Below, piece by piece: positions 24,010 to 35,873 of a DNA stretch of 64,000 nt. The notes under the pieces are model-generated. The model did not search any database. It was not told the origin of the DNA and worked only from the letters and a program-made list of their open reading frames with translations. Within the stretch, counting starts at the first letter, position 1. The number at the start of each line of letters is the position of its first letter. A program made the translations under genes and the position numbers. This stretch comes from Kingdonia uniflora (lineage: Eukaryota > Streptophyta > Magnoliopsida > Ranunculales > Circaeasteraceae): positions 1-64,000 of the forward strand of contig JACGCM010001421.1 of NCBI GenBank assembly GCA_014058105.1, given 5' to 3'.

Positions 24010-25190
24010 ATTACTTTGCTCCTCCCCCTAGGTAGTAGCAGCAACACCAAGTGGGTTATGACCAGCATCAAGCGTAACAACCTCGTCCTCTGCATTCGAT
24101 GCATCTCCAATTACAGTACTCGCTCCTACCCCTGCCGATGATACCAGGCCTTCGGCACGCAGACTAAGAAGCTCCTCTGAAGGGTAGAGCTCGAATGTCT
24201 CTAGATTATAGCCTAGCTCTTCTATGAATTGCTTCAAGGACGACGTTACATGGCATTCCAGGTCGAAGTCCACCTGAAACCCAGTGTGGTTCCTTTTCAA
24301 CTTCTTTTCCAGCTCTGCCGCCTTCACGTTAAACTGTTTGACCATGGCCAGATTTTCCCTCACCGCGTTAGCTGGGGCCTGAAACATCTGGCGCTCTAAT
24401 TATGACACTCGGGTATTCAAGGACATAATTGTCCCCTTCGAAAGCTCCTCCCCCTCTATCGACTCCTTCATCCTTGTACTAGACCCCTTATGGGCCTTCT
24501 TAAAGGAATACAACCAACCTTACATCTATACAACAAATACCACAAAACATTTTTAATAGTTATTAACAATATTAAACAAAGATTTACTTTTGGGTAAGTA
24601 TCGAGAGTTACCTACCACAATACTATCTCTGCCCGACGCCCTGCCTCATCAAGATTCATCACACACAAAGTTACTATCGACTCAGACGTAGCTCTAGCAG
24701 CATCCTCCTACTCCGTCATAACTTGCGCGACTCTAGACTCGATGAACACCTTCTCCATCTGTTCATGCACCCACTTGTGAAGCCCGGTTGCCTGAGAACC
24801 TGAACTTCTCCTACCACCTTACCCTTCCCCTTCTAAGCTACTCGATTTGCCTTCGGGGGGTTGGATTTTGCCTGCATTCCTACACCGGGACCTCGGCACA
24901 AAATTTACCTTCAGCCATGTAAAAATGTTGTAATCCATGTCACCAGCAGATTCGGGAGGAACAGTCTTGTTCTTGTTGTTGCTGTTGTTGTTGTTGTTGT
25001 TCTTCTTCTTCTTCTTCTTCTTATTCTTCTTCTTCTTCGAGGGACCAGTCAAACTTGAAGGCCTTTAAAGCAACTTATCAGTCTTCTTCCTCCTCTTCGC
25101 GATACTTTCAACCTTCAAAAGACTTTGTTTATTTGCCCATCGCTCTCATTAATCAGGTCATCTAGATAATACCGAGTGTTCTTCGATACT
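24010..25190 (-). pseudogene. Antisense gene of element C, downstream exons
   Basis: Minus-strand exons following 25278-26161. The first begins after a likely acceptor (gtcgcag) near 25194 and leads into a Lys- and Asn-repeat tract (25040-24966) coded by a GTT/CTT microsatellite, a probable nuclear-localisation-like basic stretch. The last exon begins near 24510 (acceptor gatgtaag), gives a coiled coil (ENLAMVKQFNVKAAELEKKL) and ends with TAG after a Gly/Ala/Val-rich tail at 24028. The order basic linker then coiled coil is the same as in D and E. Function unknown. Confidence 0.6.
24966..25041. repeat. Trinucleotide microsatellite (GTT)n(CTT)n
   Basis: About 75 bp of nearly uninterrupted GTT then CTT triplets. 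Read on the minus strand it keeps the frame of the antisense gene and codes for AAC (Asn) and AAG (Lys) runs. Confidence 0.95.
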
Positions 25191-25277
25191 CAAATTACAG
25201 AAACTGCGACATACACATTCATAATCAAAACACAGTCAAAGCATAAAGCATTTACAAGAACTTGAACAAACACTTAC

Positions 25278-26161
25278 TAGCATTAAATACCCTATGGGTC
25301 AAGGCAAGATCTTCCTCACCATCGGCATACTTAAAATGACCATTTACCACATCCAAATCCTTATCCCACCCATGACCAGTTGAGCAAAGGTTAAACAACC
25401 AGGATTTCTTAGGATGGCATTGTATGTGGTACATCTCCACCTTTGGATTCGCTTTCCCCGAATAGAACGCCACGACATCCTGCCATTCGACAATAGGCTT
25501 ACCTTCACCCAATAACTTATTGTTCAAACCCTCGATAACCCTCATCATCTCATAGAAATTTCCATTCATCTGGTATGGCACCACATCCTAAAAGTTTAAT
25601 ACCTCCTTTACCAGGCCTCGAAGGGGTAGCTGCATACCCAACCGAATCTGCCCCCTAAAAGCCATTATTCCATTGTGGGGTACATCCTCAAAGGTATAGT
25701 TTGGCCGACACAGAACCAGGTAAATCCCCTTTCCAACAAGATTGTGCGTCACCATGAATCGACCCAGGCTTGCTCGCTCATGACTTGAGACTTTTCCAAA
25801 ATGGGGTAATCATCTTATATTTCTTCATCACCGTCCGCACTTTCAACCTCCCCATCCTCCTCATCTTCTTTCTCTTCGTCCTCTCCTTCATCCCCTGACT
25901 GGTCAACTACCACCTCTACCTCATCTTCCTCCTCCTCGTCACTCTCCCCGACTACACGAGCCCTTCTCCGACTTTGTATAATCGAATCAACTTCATGTAC
26001 AATTACTACGAGAGGAACATCAGTTGCGATATGCAACTCCTTGATATCACTATCACTATCCCTATCCTCCCCTCGATAAGAAATGCTTAGCTCATTTATT
26101 AAATCACCGACCTCGTCTATTAGCCCCATCTTTGAAGCTTCACGGATATGCATTATACCCT
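25278..26161 (-). pseudogene. Antisense gene of element C, exon with PF04195-like domain
   Basis: Exon bounded by a likely acceptor (cttctgtag before 26161) and a GTAAGT donor after 25278. It begins MHIREASKMGLIDEVGDLIN and has an extremely acidic Glu/Asp stretch (near 25940-25815). After an in-frame TAG it continues with IMAFRGQIRLGMQLPLRGLV…YQMNGNFYEMMRVIEGLN. This aligns with CYLSQLEYGLSLPLNNLV…VQMNENMWEVISACKDFN in D and with the plant 'putative gypsy type transposon' domain as I remember it (PF04195). The tail is rich in aromatic residues (SWLFNLCSTGHGWDKDL). Confidence 0.65.
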
Positions 26162-27183
26162 ACAGAAGAGGAGGGAACAAGTTAGCTCAAGATGTTCAAG
26201 TTAAAACCCTCGATTCCACACTATTGACGACTAATGCATTCTCGGTCATCGAACAAATCACAATCCAGACTCGAAAACTTAGATACAATTAATCCACCTA
26301 CTATTTTACCTCCTGAATACCACCTCAAAGTCAAACTTTGAAGGATATCACCATGTCTGTATCAATCCCTACCCTTTCCCCACATACCCACCATTAATAG
26401 CAGACACCAAGTTTTACTCATATCAAAACAATAAAAAAAGAGGAAGGAGAAATACCCAAAGACCTACTAACAAAGAAGGAGTTTCATGACTCAAGTCCAA
26501 AGTAATGAGAGAATCCCAAGGTTTAAATCCACAACAATAATAGCATACCAAGCTTCACAATCCACAACACTTTCCCTCCTTAGAACAACAATAATGGAAA
26601 TGTTGATTTTTTGTCTATCTGTTTTCTTTCTTGTCCCTACTATCTCTCTCCTCTTAAATATCCTACACAGGTTCTATAAAAAATTGCCATTATTACCCCA
26701 CTACCCCACTCTCTCACCTCTCCCATTTCCCTCTACAATTCTCGGTAACCATTCTTACAAAACTTCCCCTGCCTATACGCGTGTTTGGTAGCTGCATATT
26801 CACACGCTTCAATGTTATTTTTTACCTATTCAACTCTCCTCAAACAACCAGTAATACCCATGCACAAAAACTCGATGCCCATTTCTCTCTCTCATCGGTA
26901 CCACTTATCCAAATATCTTGAAGGCAAAACCTTAATTTTACATACATACATAATACATCGTATTTATCCTCCACACGTAGAATCACCCCAGCTTGCCACA
27001 TAGAAAATAGTTATCATCTTATCCAACTTGAAATGATTACTGTCTATTTAGTACAATGCTCAAGATGTACGCTGTCCCAACTGTCAACTCTGTAGTTGCA
27101 GCTGTCAGACCCTGTCAGACGAGGCAAATCAACTCATATGATAACATATATACTTCAAAAACACTATAAATAAAGGTTGGGCC
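26162..27183. other. Element C, likely intron of its antisense gene, left of D
   Basis: No readable gene on either strand. The stretch is AT-rich with pyrimidine-rich runs on the plus strand. It lies between the acidic exon (25278-26161) and the insertion point of D. Since exon 1 of the same antisense gene is found on the other side of D (41306-41494), the simplest reading is intron. The last five bases (gggcc) are the left target duplication of D. Confidence 0.45.
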
Positions 27184-27804
27184 TATAGGGTCCTATCTCT
27201 CGGTCTCAACTAAAATTGAGTTATCACTAGTTCAAATTACCTCCATGTCCGACTCACGCATTCTCCACATGACTTTTCCAGCTAGCATCGCTACATACTC
27301 TATGAACTGACAAGAAACGTGGGTCGAGCTCAAACCGAAAAGCCTGAACAAGTCAAAGCTACCTGTCTCTTACAAACTCAGCAGTTACTCAGTCAAGCAG
27401 CCACTAGCCACATTGTTCGGAGAACGTGCTTCAGTACGAAGAAGAGCTAAGGAAGAGGCATATATAAAGAAAAAGTTCCATAAGAGACAAGGACCAGAAA
27501 AATTACAAGAAAAATCACCAAAAAAATTATATTTTCTAAGATTCTCAATGCTCCAAAATTTTTATTCACAAGGACAATCATTTTAAAATCTAGAAATAAT
27601 TTGTAATAAGATATCATCAGCCTCAAGCAATAAATGTCACTATTACAAAAACCCTAAATACCAGGTCGTAGTTTTTTTACCTATTCATAGGTTTTCCACG
27701 CTAAACACCTGTGTCATTTCTTGTATATTAGATTTTTTTCACAGGTAAATTGGTGTAAGGACTAATTCCAGACCACTTCGAGCTTACAAAATTAGGCCAT
27801 TATA
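27184..27804 (+). repeat. 5' LTR of element D
   Basis: 621 bp from tatagggtcc to ggccattata; the ancestral ends were probably TGTAGGG and ATTACA, as kept in E. Likely TATA box at 27460 (gcatatataaagaaa). AATAAA lies near 27630, shortly before a palindrome (acctattcataggt) near 27680. The primer-binding region follows at once. Confidence 0.95.
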
Positions 27805-27823
27805 TTTGGCGCGGTCTGTGGGA
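27805..27823 (+). other. Primer-binding region of element D
   Basis: TTTGGCGCGGTCTGTGGGA immediately after the LTR. It differs at one base from the TTTGGCGCCGTCTGTGGGA pattern common in plant Tat-type elements. Confidence 0.85.
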
Positions 27824-27882
27824 AAGAGATTCTTTCTGCAAAATCCTAAGGCATTCAGTCAATCTACTACTACATTTCAATC

Positions 27883-28475
27883 ATGGTCACATCCAGGCTA
27901 CCAGCTACCGAAGTCCAACTCAATCTTCCAGTTGAGCCGGAATAGCTTACAGAGCTACGAGCGAATATCAATACTGAAACGGAAAAATACAACGAGCTTG
28001 AACGACAATTAACTCGTGACCGAGAGCTCTGTGAGAAGGAGCTCGACGCCAAAAGACAATCTCGTTTGACAGGCTCCTCTAACACGAGATCGTGATCAGG
28101 TGCCAGATGCCTCTCGGGTTTCTATGCAGAAAAGATTAGGACCTCAAGGAGCAACCAACAAAGCTATTTCCAGACATATTCGGAATAAACCTCAACCTTC
28201 CATTCATTTAGGTGGGGGGGGGGGAGAATTCAATATGAGATCAGTCGAAATCACCGATGTTCTATACGTCAAAAGGAACAGCAAAGACCTCAGCCTCAAG
28301 TTCCAACATGAAATCGTTTGAGTGAAGGTACCAGTACTCATAATCCACAACCTCCTCGTCAAGCCGTTCAACCGACTCATCACTATGTCACACAAGAGCT
28401 TATGGACCAGCATATTAAGGAGCTGATCGAAGCATAGGTTCTGGGAATGACCGACGACCTTACCAAGTTGCAAGG
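27883..28475 (+). pseudogene. gag N-terminus of element D, core deleted
   Basis: ATG at 27883 opens MVTSRLPATEVQLNLPVEPE followed by TAG; helical Glu-rich stretches come next (NINTETEKYNELERQLTRD). A (G)10-11 run sits at 28212. The gag N-terminal segment ends near 28470, in a region that matches B near YVTQEYVQRWIKELLEA. It then jumps straight to KHLYHMHHNIMIEINQITN, which in E follows the end of gag. The whole capsid and zinc-binding part (about 0.95 kb, judged from B) is missing. D could not make a particle itself. Confidence 0.75.
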
Positions 28476-29130
28476 AAGCATCTTTACCATATGCACCATA
28501 ACATTATGATCGAGATCAATCAGATCACCAACTCTAACAGATTCAAGCGTAGGAGACTGTCAGAATGCTTTGACCTCACACCTTAAATCAAATAAGCCAA
28601 ACTTCTGCCTAAGTCAAGCAATTGCCGGCTCGAGATATTATTCGAAGATTATGATACAAGCCATGTCAAATTTTTACATCATGATGCATTAGCCATAATG
28701 CTCAAGATAAAGAAGTTTGTCATGCACACAGTGATGATCAATACTATTAACGGTATCGAGATCCTCTTTCAGAGAACTATCGACCAAATGGGACTGGCCG
28801 ATCAAGCCATTCAAAACAATACTGATATAAGTGGATTCAATGGTTCTAAAGAAGAGAAAGTAGGGAAGATCATCTTACCTATTACCGCTGGACCAACCAC
28901 TATCGACATTATCTTCTATATGATTAATGCCAAATCTTGTTATCTCGGGATTATGGGCCGTTATTGGATTCATAACATGGAAGCAATCGCTTCCACCTAT
29001 CATCAAGTACTTTGCCTCAAACACAACGATGGTATCTATAAGATCAGGGGTAGTCAAAAGCTCTTTCTAGCTTGCAAAAACACCATCTCTACAATTTTAG
29101 ATACCTCTAACAAGTATTCTGTATAGTAAT
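28476..29130 (+). pseudogene. Protease region of element D
   Basis: Starts with KHLYHMHHN (28481) and includes 28698-29126, an almost unbroken 142-codon frame. The catalytic loop reads MINTINGIEIL where E has IIDTGNGIEIL, so the active-site Asp is lost. The downstream part (ISGFNGSKEEKVGKIILPIT, LGIMGRYWIHNMEAIASTYH) is well kept. The frame ends with TAG at 29126. The protease would have cut the Gag-Pol polyprotein. Confidence 0.8.
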
Positions 29131-30745
29131 TATAGCAAGCTAATCACCCCAATGATCAGCCTTTAGTGGAGGAGCTCACCGAATATGTCAACATTGATAG
29201 ACCTAGAAGAGGTATTTTCATCGGTACTAAGCTGGTTCAACATGAAAAAGATGCTCTCATTCAGTTCTTATGACTAAATCGAGACATTTTTGCATGGTCT
29301 TTCAAAGAAATGCTTGGGGTCGATTCGGCCAAGGCATGTCACAAATTGGCAATCAACATCAACACCACCATAGTCAAATAGAAACAGCGACGCTTATCAC
29401 CCCGACTTCGACATGAAGTTAACATGGAGATCAAAAAATTGATCAAAGTAGGATTCATTCAAGAAGCCAAGTATCTAGATTGGATATCCAATATCGTCGC
29501 TGTCCCAAGAAGAATGAAAAGGTCCGCGTTTATGTAGATTTTACTGATCTCAACGAGTACACTCCAAAGGATAGTTTTCCTCTTTCCAACATTTATCAGA
29601 TCCTAGATTCCACAGCAAGTTAAGAACTCTTATCTATTATGGACGTTGCTTCAGGATACAATCAGATTCCACTCTTTGATGAAGATCAAGAAAAACCACT
29701 TTCATCACTGAAAGAGGACTTTATTGCTACAAAGTCATGCCCTTCGGACTCAAGAACGCAGATGCAACTTATCAACGATTGATGACAACTATGTTCAAAG
29801 TACATCTCAGGAAATTCTGGAAGTCTACATTGATGGTCTCTTGTGCAAGAGCGTATAGTCTTTAAATAACATTTCAGATCTCAAAATAATATTCAACATA
29901 CTTTGATCTTACAAGATGCGTATCAATCCTGATAAGTTTCAATTTGGAGTACATTCAGGCCAATTTCCAGGCCACCTCATTAGTAAGAAGGTGATTGAGG
30001 CTGTTCCAGATCAGATTTGGGATCTCCTCGACATGCCATCTCCAAAAACGATGAAAGACGTTCAGAAACTTGTCGTCAAAATTGCCTTTATCAACCGTTT
30101 CATTTTAAAATCTTTAGACGGCGGTCATTGGCTATTCTTATTACTCTGCGGTTGTACCAAATGAGAAAAAACTTAGTCAAATGCAGAGGTTCCATGGACA
30201 TTAGAGTGTGAGGCAGTTTTTGGATCTCAAAACCTATTTGGGGAAGTCTCCCATCATGTGCACCCCGATAGGTAATGAGGTACTGATTATCTACCTAGCA
30301 GTTACAGATACTTCACTCTGCCCAGTTCTCATTCGACTTGAAGGGAAAATTGAGAAACCAGTCTACTTCATAAGTAAAACCCTCACTCCAGCGGAAATGA
30401 GGCACTTTAAAATCATGAAACTTCTTCTCACTTTTGTTTATACTTCACAAAAACTCAAGCACTACTTCCAAGCTCATTCAATCAAAGTCATGATTAACTA
30501 CCCACTTCAAGAAGTTCTATCCAAGAAAGAAAAATCAAGAAGAGTACAACAATAGTCAATCAGTTTGGGAGAACATGATATCTAGTTCGAACAACATCAT
30601 TATGAAAAAGGGCAGGCCGTTGTCGATTTCCTTGCAGATTTTCCAGTGGAAGATCCCGAATGGGAGGAACACGATCCTGACCTTTTAGAGGAAGTTACAG
30701 AAGATCTACCCCCCAAAGCATTTGACGAGCGAGCTGAATGGTTAA
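29131..30745 (+). pseudogene. Reverse transcriptase and RNase H of element D
   Basis: RT begins near 29380. The fingers contain RLRHEVNMEIKKLIKVGFIQ (29410) and the palm spans several frames. The catalytic box is [10 protein letters not shown] near 29822, with the second Asp changed to Gly. The connection domain 29916-30164 reads FQFGVHSGQFPGHLISKK. RNase H follows at 30208-30555 (VTDTSLCPVLIR, YFISKTLTPAEMRHFK) and ends near 30740 with LADFPVEDPEWEEHDPD. The active-site change rules out reverse transcription by this copy. Confidence 0.82.
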
Positions 30746-31290
30746 CAAGGAAATGGTAGAGACTTCTTACAGATGGATCAGCAAGACCCGTAGGGTCAGG
30801 AATTGGAATCGTATTAATTACCCCTTCCAACAACAAAATTGAGAAATCAATCCACCTGGATTTTGAGGCCTCAAATAATGTCACCGAATACGAAGCTCTC
30901 ATTCACGGACTCGATCTCGCTCTCGAGCTCGGCGTCCCCGAACTTTTAGTTTACACAGATTCACTACTCATCGTCTACTATTACTCTGAGAAATACAAGA
31001 TGAATGGCAAGATGAGCGAATATGCTTCCCTCGTTGCAGATAGGATGAGCAAGTTTACACATGCAATTCTTGATTATCTTCCTCGAGGAGAATATAAACA
31101 CGCCGATTCCTTAGCATATCTAGCCGGGGTTTTAGGCACAGGAGTTCAATATCTCCAGATCGAAGTGATTTCAACCCCCAGCATTGTTCATATTTTTGTA
31201 TGCACGATAAATACTGAGGGCGATAAAGGGGGAGACGGAAATTGGCGAAAGCCTTTCTTAGTTTGTCTCGGTATCAACTACAAATGTTAA
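30746..31290 (+). pseudogene. Second (archaeal-type) RNase H of element D
   Basis: Catalytic strand LLTDGSARPVGSGIGIVLIT at about 30765, then NVTEYEALIHGLDLALELG with its Glu, then LLVYTDSLLIVYYYSEKY. The domain ends with LPRGEYKHADSLAYLAGVLG (about 31080-31140), and a linker with VCTINTEGDKGGDGNW leads to the integrase. Only one or two disabling changes are visible, which makes it one of the best-kept domains of D. Confidence 0.82.
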
Positions 31291-32490
31291 GGACCACTTC
31301 CAGCAAATCTGAAGGAGCACCGACAACTAATAGACAACTCGAAGCGTTACAGAAATCAAAACGGTACCTTGAACTGCCGTTCAGTCACGGGGACATACCT
31401 CAAGTATTTTTCCAAACAGAAAGCGGGCGAGATGCTCCGCGATTTATATGAAGAGACTTGTGGCTCCCATGCCGTAGGTCGATCACTAGCAAACAGAGTC
31501 ATTACACAAGGAGTATTCTAGCCCGGCATGCACAAGCAAGCAGATGAGTACTCACACAAATATGATGCATGTCAATGGCATGGAAATATGATATGCTCCC
31601 CTGCGCTCAAACTCCATGCAAACAATGTGTTTTGGCCATTCAAAAGATGGGCACTCGATCTTGTCGGCAAATTTCATTATTCTCTAGAAAACCGCCGCTA
31701 CCTCCTCGTAGATATCGATTATTTTTCAAAATGGGTAGAAGAAATTCCACTTTGTCGAACCAGAGAAGAGGAGGTCATCTCTTTTATCTGGGAATACATC
31801 ATCACTCAGTTTGGGTGCCCTCACCTAATTCTTATTGATAATGAGCCCCAATTTGTTGAAGAAAAAGTTGTAACTATCCTCAACCAACACAACATCATTC
31901 ACTCACCATCCAATCCTTACTACCCTCAAGGAAATGGCCAAGCCAAAATTATCAAAAAAACCATCGCGGACGACTCAAGAAACGGCTGCACTTTAAAAAA
32001 AGAGAATTGGGTTCGAGAGCTTCCTCATGTCTTATTGGCATACCGTACCACTCCACGTCAGTCGACGGGCTACACTCTATTCCTCCTTGCCTATGGTACT
32101 GAGGCCGTCATTCCCTCTAAATACCATCACCCAGTTAAAGATCACGAGCTAACTGATGAGGAAAATGAGTTTGAATTGGCTTACAATCTCAATTGGATCA
32201 ATAAAGCCAGGAAACGCGCCATTGCTAACCAAGGTTGATATCACCATATGCTGGCTAGTTCGTACAACAAACGAGTCAGAAGTCGTACCTTCCAAATCAA
32301 TGATCCCGTCCTCAGAGAGATACCTCAACACCACAAAGAGTCTCATACTGGGAAACTAGCAGACAATTTGGAGGGTCCATTCCTTATCACAGGTCTCTCA
32401 GGCCTGGGATCATGTTACCTCATGACAGAAGAGGGCATCCACATTTTGAGTCCTTGGAATACTAGACAACTGAAACAACATTATTGCTAG
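31291..32490 (+). pseudogene. Integrase of element D with Glu-to-Lys catalytic change
   Basis: 31528-32238 is an open 236-codon frame (MHKQADEYSHKYDACQWHG…). The zinc-finger Cys pair is partly lost (YDACQWH). The first two catalytic Asp residues are present (DIDYFSKWV, LIDNEPQF). The Glu is replaced by Lys: GNGQAKII instead of GNGQVEI, at the correct D,D35E spacing. The C-terminal part (MLASSYNKRVRSRTFQINDPV) follows in another frame to 32490. The same GQAK occurs in E. Confidence 0.87.
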
Positions 32491-32629
32491 GTCCCTCACT
32501 ACTCCATTTCAGTTTGTCACATTTTTATTCTAGAAATGAGATTTTCATCTCCATCCAATATACATCATTTATCAAAATTCAATGAAACTTACAAGTTTTC
32601 TCCATACATCTCTCTACTTTGTAGACAAT

Positions 32630-33310
32630 ACATAGATTAAAGCATAGATAATACTAGCTTTCAATCGACATTATTCTAGTTAAATCAAGAATACACTTGG
32701 TTTGGCTGACTCTACTAAATCTCCTGTGGTTAGAATAAGGTAGAACTTATTTCCAATCAATGGACTCTACCAGACATAAGATAAAACTAAGGTAAAACTA
32801 GCTTTCATCTCTTTCAATATGTTTTCCACATCATAGCAGTTTAATCAAGAATATACTTGGTTTGGCTGACTCTACTAAATCTCATGCGGTTAGAACAAGG
32901 TAGAACTTGTTTTCAATCAATGGACTCTATCAGCATACGATAAAACAAAGGTTAAACTAGCTTTCATCTCTTTCAATATGTGTGCGACATCATACCAGTT
33001 AAATCAAGAATACACTTGGTTTGGCTGACTCTACAATTTTTTTGCGGTTAGAGCATGGTAGAACTTGTTTTTAATCAACGGATTCTACTAGACATAAGAT
33101 AAAGCAAAGATAAAATTAGCTTTCATCTCTTTCAATATGTCTGCGACATTCTACCAGTTAAATTCAGGTTATACCTGGTTTGACTGACTCTAATCGGCTC
33201 AGAGGTTAAAATAAAGGTGATACTAGTTTTTTAATCAAAGAGCTTAACCAGACATAAGATAAAGCAAAGGTAAAACTAGCTTTCATCTCTCAACATGTTT
33301 GCGACACATA
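32630..33310. repeat. 160-bp tandem array in the 3' region of element D
   Basis: The phrase tttggctgac (or tttgactgac) recurs at 32701, 32861, 33020 and 33179, so the period is 159-160 bp over about four units. Each unit also carries agctttcatctctttcaatatg. The same repeat is found inverted in E (58620-59150). It lies between the end of integrase (32490) and the stop of the antisense gene (33339). Confidence 0.92.
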
Positions 33311-33338
33311 TTATTTCTTTTTAGGTTATATGCAGCCA

Positions 33339-34795
33339 CTACATTAGAGTAAGTTCTGCTATGGGGATGTCAGCTTCGCTTACCCCTACAACAGGAGATT
33401 GACTAGCCATGAATTCTCGATCTCGAGCAATCACAATAATCCTGCCCTCCTCTATCATTTCAGGAGATCGAGGGCCCAAATCAATTCCCATGGAGCTCGT
33501 GCAATCTCCTCGATCAATATCAACCTTGCAGAAACATCCCTTTTCTGACATACAGTCAAACAAGGTATCTCTCTCTAACTCAATTCTTTTTACTTCTTCT
33601 ATAAAAAAGCAATCACCGACTTCAGCAATTCTGAATACCGGGCCTGAGTTACAACTGAGTGAGAGAACACCGCCCTTGACCTCAGAAGGCAATCTTCTAA
33701 CCTCTTGTACCGAGCTTTCTAACTCTCTATTTCTCTATTTATTCAATCTGTAAAAGCTATATTCTCTGCAGATTTTTAGTCAGCTTTACCTGATTCAGCT
33801 AAATTAATCGCCTCAAAATCAACCACCTGAGCACGAAGTATCTAGATCTCTTTGTTCAGCTCTTCAATATCTGGAATTTTCTTTAGCAATTCCTCTTTAT
33901 CCTTAATAACAATCTCTTTCCCTTGGATAATATGCTCTAACCCTTTCACCCTGACAAGAGCAGAGTCCAGCTTTATTTGACACTCCCATAACTGTGCAAC
34001 TCCTTTACGCACATGCCCTTGAATTCTAGCAACGTCCCCCTCCAACACTCTTATTTGAATTGACAGACTAATGACATCACCTTGAACAAGAGAAACTTTG
34101 GCATCATTTTGACTCTTCTTCGAGTGCTCGCCAACCTTGATACTTTTAACATGCGAATTAGCCTGAGCCAGATCAGTTTTCAATTGAGCTACTCTCTCAT
34201 TCAACTTATTACACTTGCGCTGTACCATCCTAAAATCCATATCCTTTGCAGAAAAAGCTATAGTTAATTGTTCGGCTGCAACTTCAGACGCAGACAAATA
34301 ATCTTGAGCTCCTTTTAGCTCGTTATCTTTATCAGTTAATTTCTTCTTCAATCGCCCTAGCTCGCTCCTGCTATTCTCCAGATCATATCGAATTTTCTCT
34401 TGGTCATGAGTATTCCTGGCCAGATCATTTCTCAAACCAGCCATCGACCAATTTAAATCTTCCTCCGATCTTTCTAGAGCATGTATACGGTAACGAACCA
34501 TGTCAGCTTCCATGCTCTTTACCACCAATACATCATTCTGGCTTCTGAGTTTCGCTGCATGTTCTTTTAACTCCCCGAGCTCTTTCTGCCCTTTCTCAAT
34601 TACAACATCCTTCTCCTCGATCTGCTGAGTCAGGTCGATAGCAGTCTATTTTTCCTAAACAAACTTAAAGTGTACCTTCACATGTTGATCTTCTCTATCT
34701 TTATTTGCCTCTCTCATCTTTTTAAACTCCTCTGCAAATTCTTGGTTACATTGACAAGCTTCATCTTCGCGTAAGCGAGCAGACTCCAATTCGAC
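33339..34795 (-). pseudogene. Antisense gene of element D, last exon (coiled coil)
   Basis: Largest exon of the antisense gene. The acceptor ctatgtgtag precedes 34795, and the stop falls at 33339 after GVSEADIPIAELTLM. 34528-33842 is a clean 228-codon frame of heptads (LERSEEDLNWSMAGLRNDLA, KKLTDKDNELKGAQDYL, KGLEHIIQGKEIVIKDKEEL). A Cys-containing globular tail follows (ERDTLFDCMSEKGCFCKVDI, 33692-33339). E has the same exon with the same acceptor and end. It resembles myosin-like coiled-coil entries only by composition. Function unknown. Confidence 0.8.
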
Positions 34796-35150
34796 CTACA
34801 CATAGTACTTATATTATATCAAGTTCAATTCAGAACACTCAATCACTACATATGACTCGCTTCCAACAATATATCTATTTTTTGACATCAACTGCGTAAA
34901 ACTACTTCTGGACTTAAGGTTGAAGTACAATCTCGGATGAATACTCCATAACATATACTTCCAAGTCTAAGGTACATATTCTCTATATTTTTTGTTTGCC
35001 AAAGACTAACATCTTTTATGCGTACCATTTCAGGGCCGTTTGCATCTAAGCAGGTAACGAGTTTTTGGTCCGTCTCTACACTCTATCTATTACTTTGTGC
35101 TTCTATATTAATGAAGTATAAAAATTAAATATTTTTTACTCTATTCTAAC

Positions 35151-35251
35151 CTGTAACTTCACTTGCGAAGACAGCAGAAACGCTGAGTTTTCTCTCTCCT
35201 GAGCAAGCTCAACCTCTAAATCTTTATTCAAAGGCGTATGTCCTTAAGTCC
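35151..35251 (-). pseudogene. Antisense gene of element D, small exon
   Basis: About 100 bp exon: acceptor tttttacag before 35251, donor GTTAGA after 35151. It codes for IKDLEVELAQERENSAFLLS, a short coiled-coil piece with one stop. The matching piece in E (56689-56790) reads IKDLEVELTRERETSTSLLP. Conservation of such a short exon at the protein level supports a genuine spliced gene. Confidence 0.7.
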
Positions 35252-35367
35252 CTGTAAAAATGTTTACAAAAAGAGCTTAGCCTACAAAATTCTATCCAAA
35301 ATTTATCCAATCAGTTTACAACATTCCATAACATTCATACAATAACAGTGCCATCACACTATCCTAC

Positions 35368-35789
35368 CTTCCCAATTTCTACCTCTGGGCATTCGTCGTC
35401 ATCCTCTTGGTTGTCTCTCACTGCCTGAGGAGACATGCCATCCAACCCATCAACAACCCCAACAACATCATCTTCAACCTCCTCTTCCTCCTCCATGTAG
35501 GTGTCGGTCCTAATGGCCTCTACCTCGTCTTCAGAGTATCCCTTGGACATAAGGTACCACTCGAGCCTGTCACGCTCAGCTACTGCCTTGTCCAAATCTA
35601 CCCTCACCTCTGCTCGTAACTTGTTGATCTCTACTACTTGGGAAGCCTTCAGGGTCTCCAGCCGCTTCCCCTCCTTGCTCAAATCTGACTTCAATCGGGT
35701 TACGCTCCTTTCGAGCTTGACCTTCTCCTCTTCAGCTCAACTCTTTACTCTTCGACCCCAAGGCATATCCCCTTCATCAGCCGAGCGGC
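35368..35789 (-). pseudogene. Antisense gene of element D, 'SKGYSEDEVEAIR' exon
   Basis: Acceptor tttttacag before 35789, donor AAG|GTAGGA at 35368, both conserved in E. It codes for helical, Lys/Glu-rich sequence (VTRLKSDLSKEGKRLETLKA), then LMSKGYSEDEVEAIRTDTYM, an acidic tract and GLDGMSPQAVRDNQ. One frame break near 35740. E differs by scattered substitutions only. Confidence 0.8.
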
Positions 35790-35873
35790 CTGTAAAAATC
35801 AATCAAAATTGATCTTATTGATTAGCTCAAATCATAATACAGAATCAAACTTATTCGAGCATATAAACCTACC

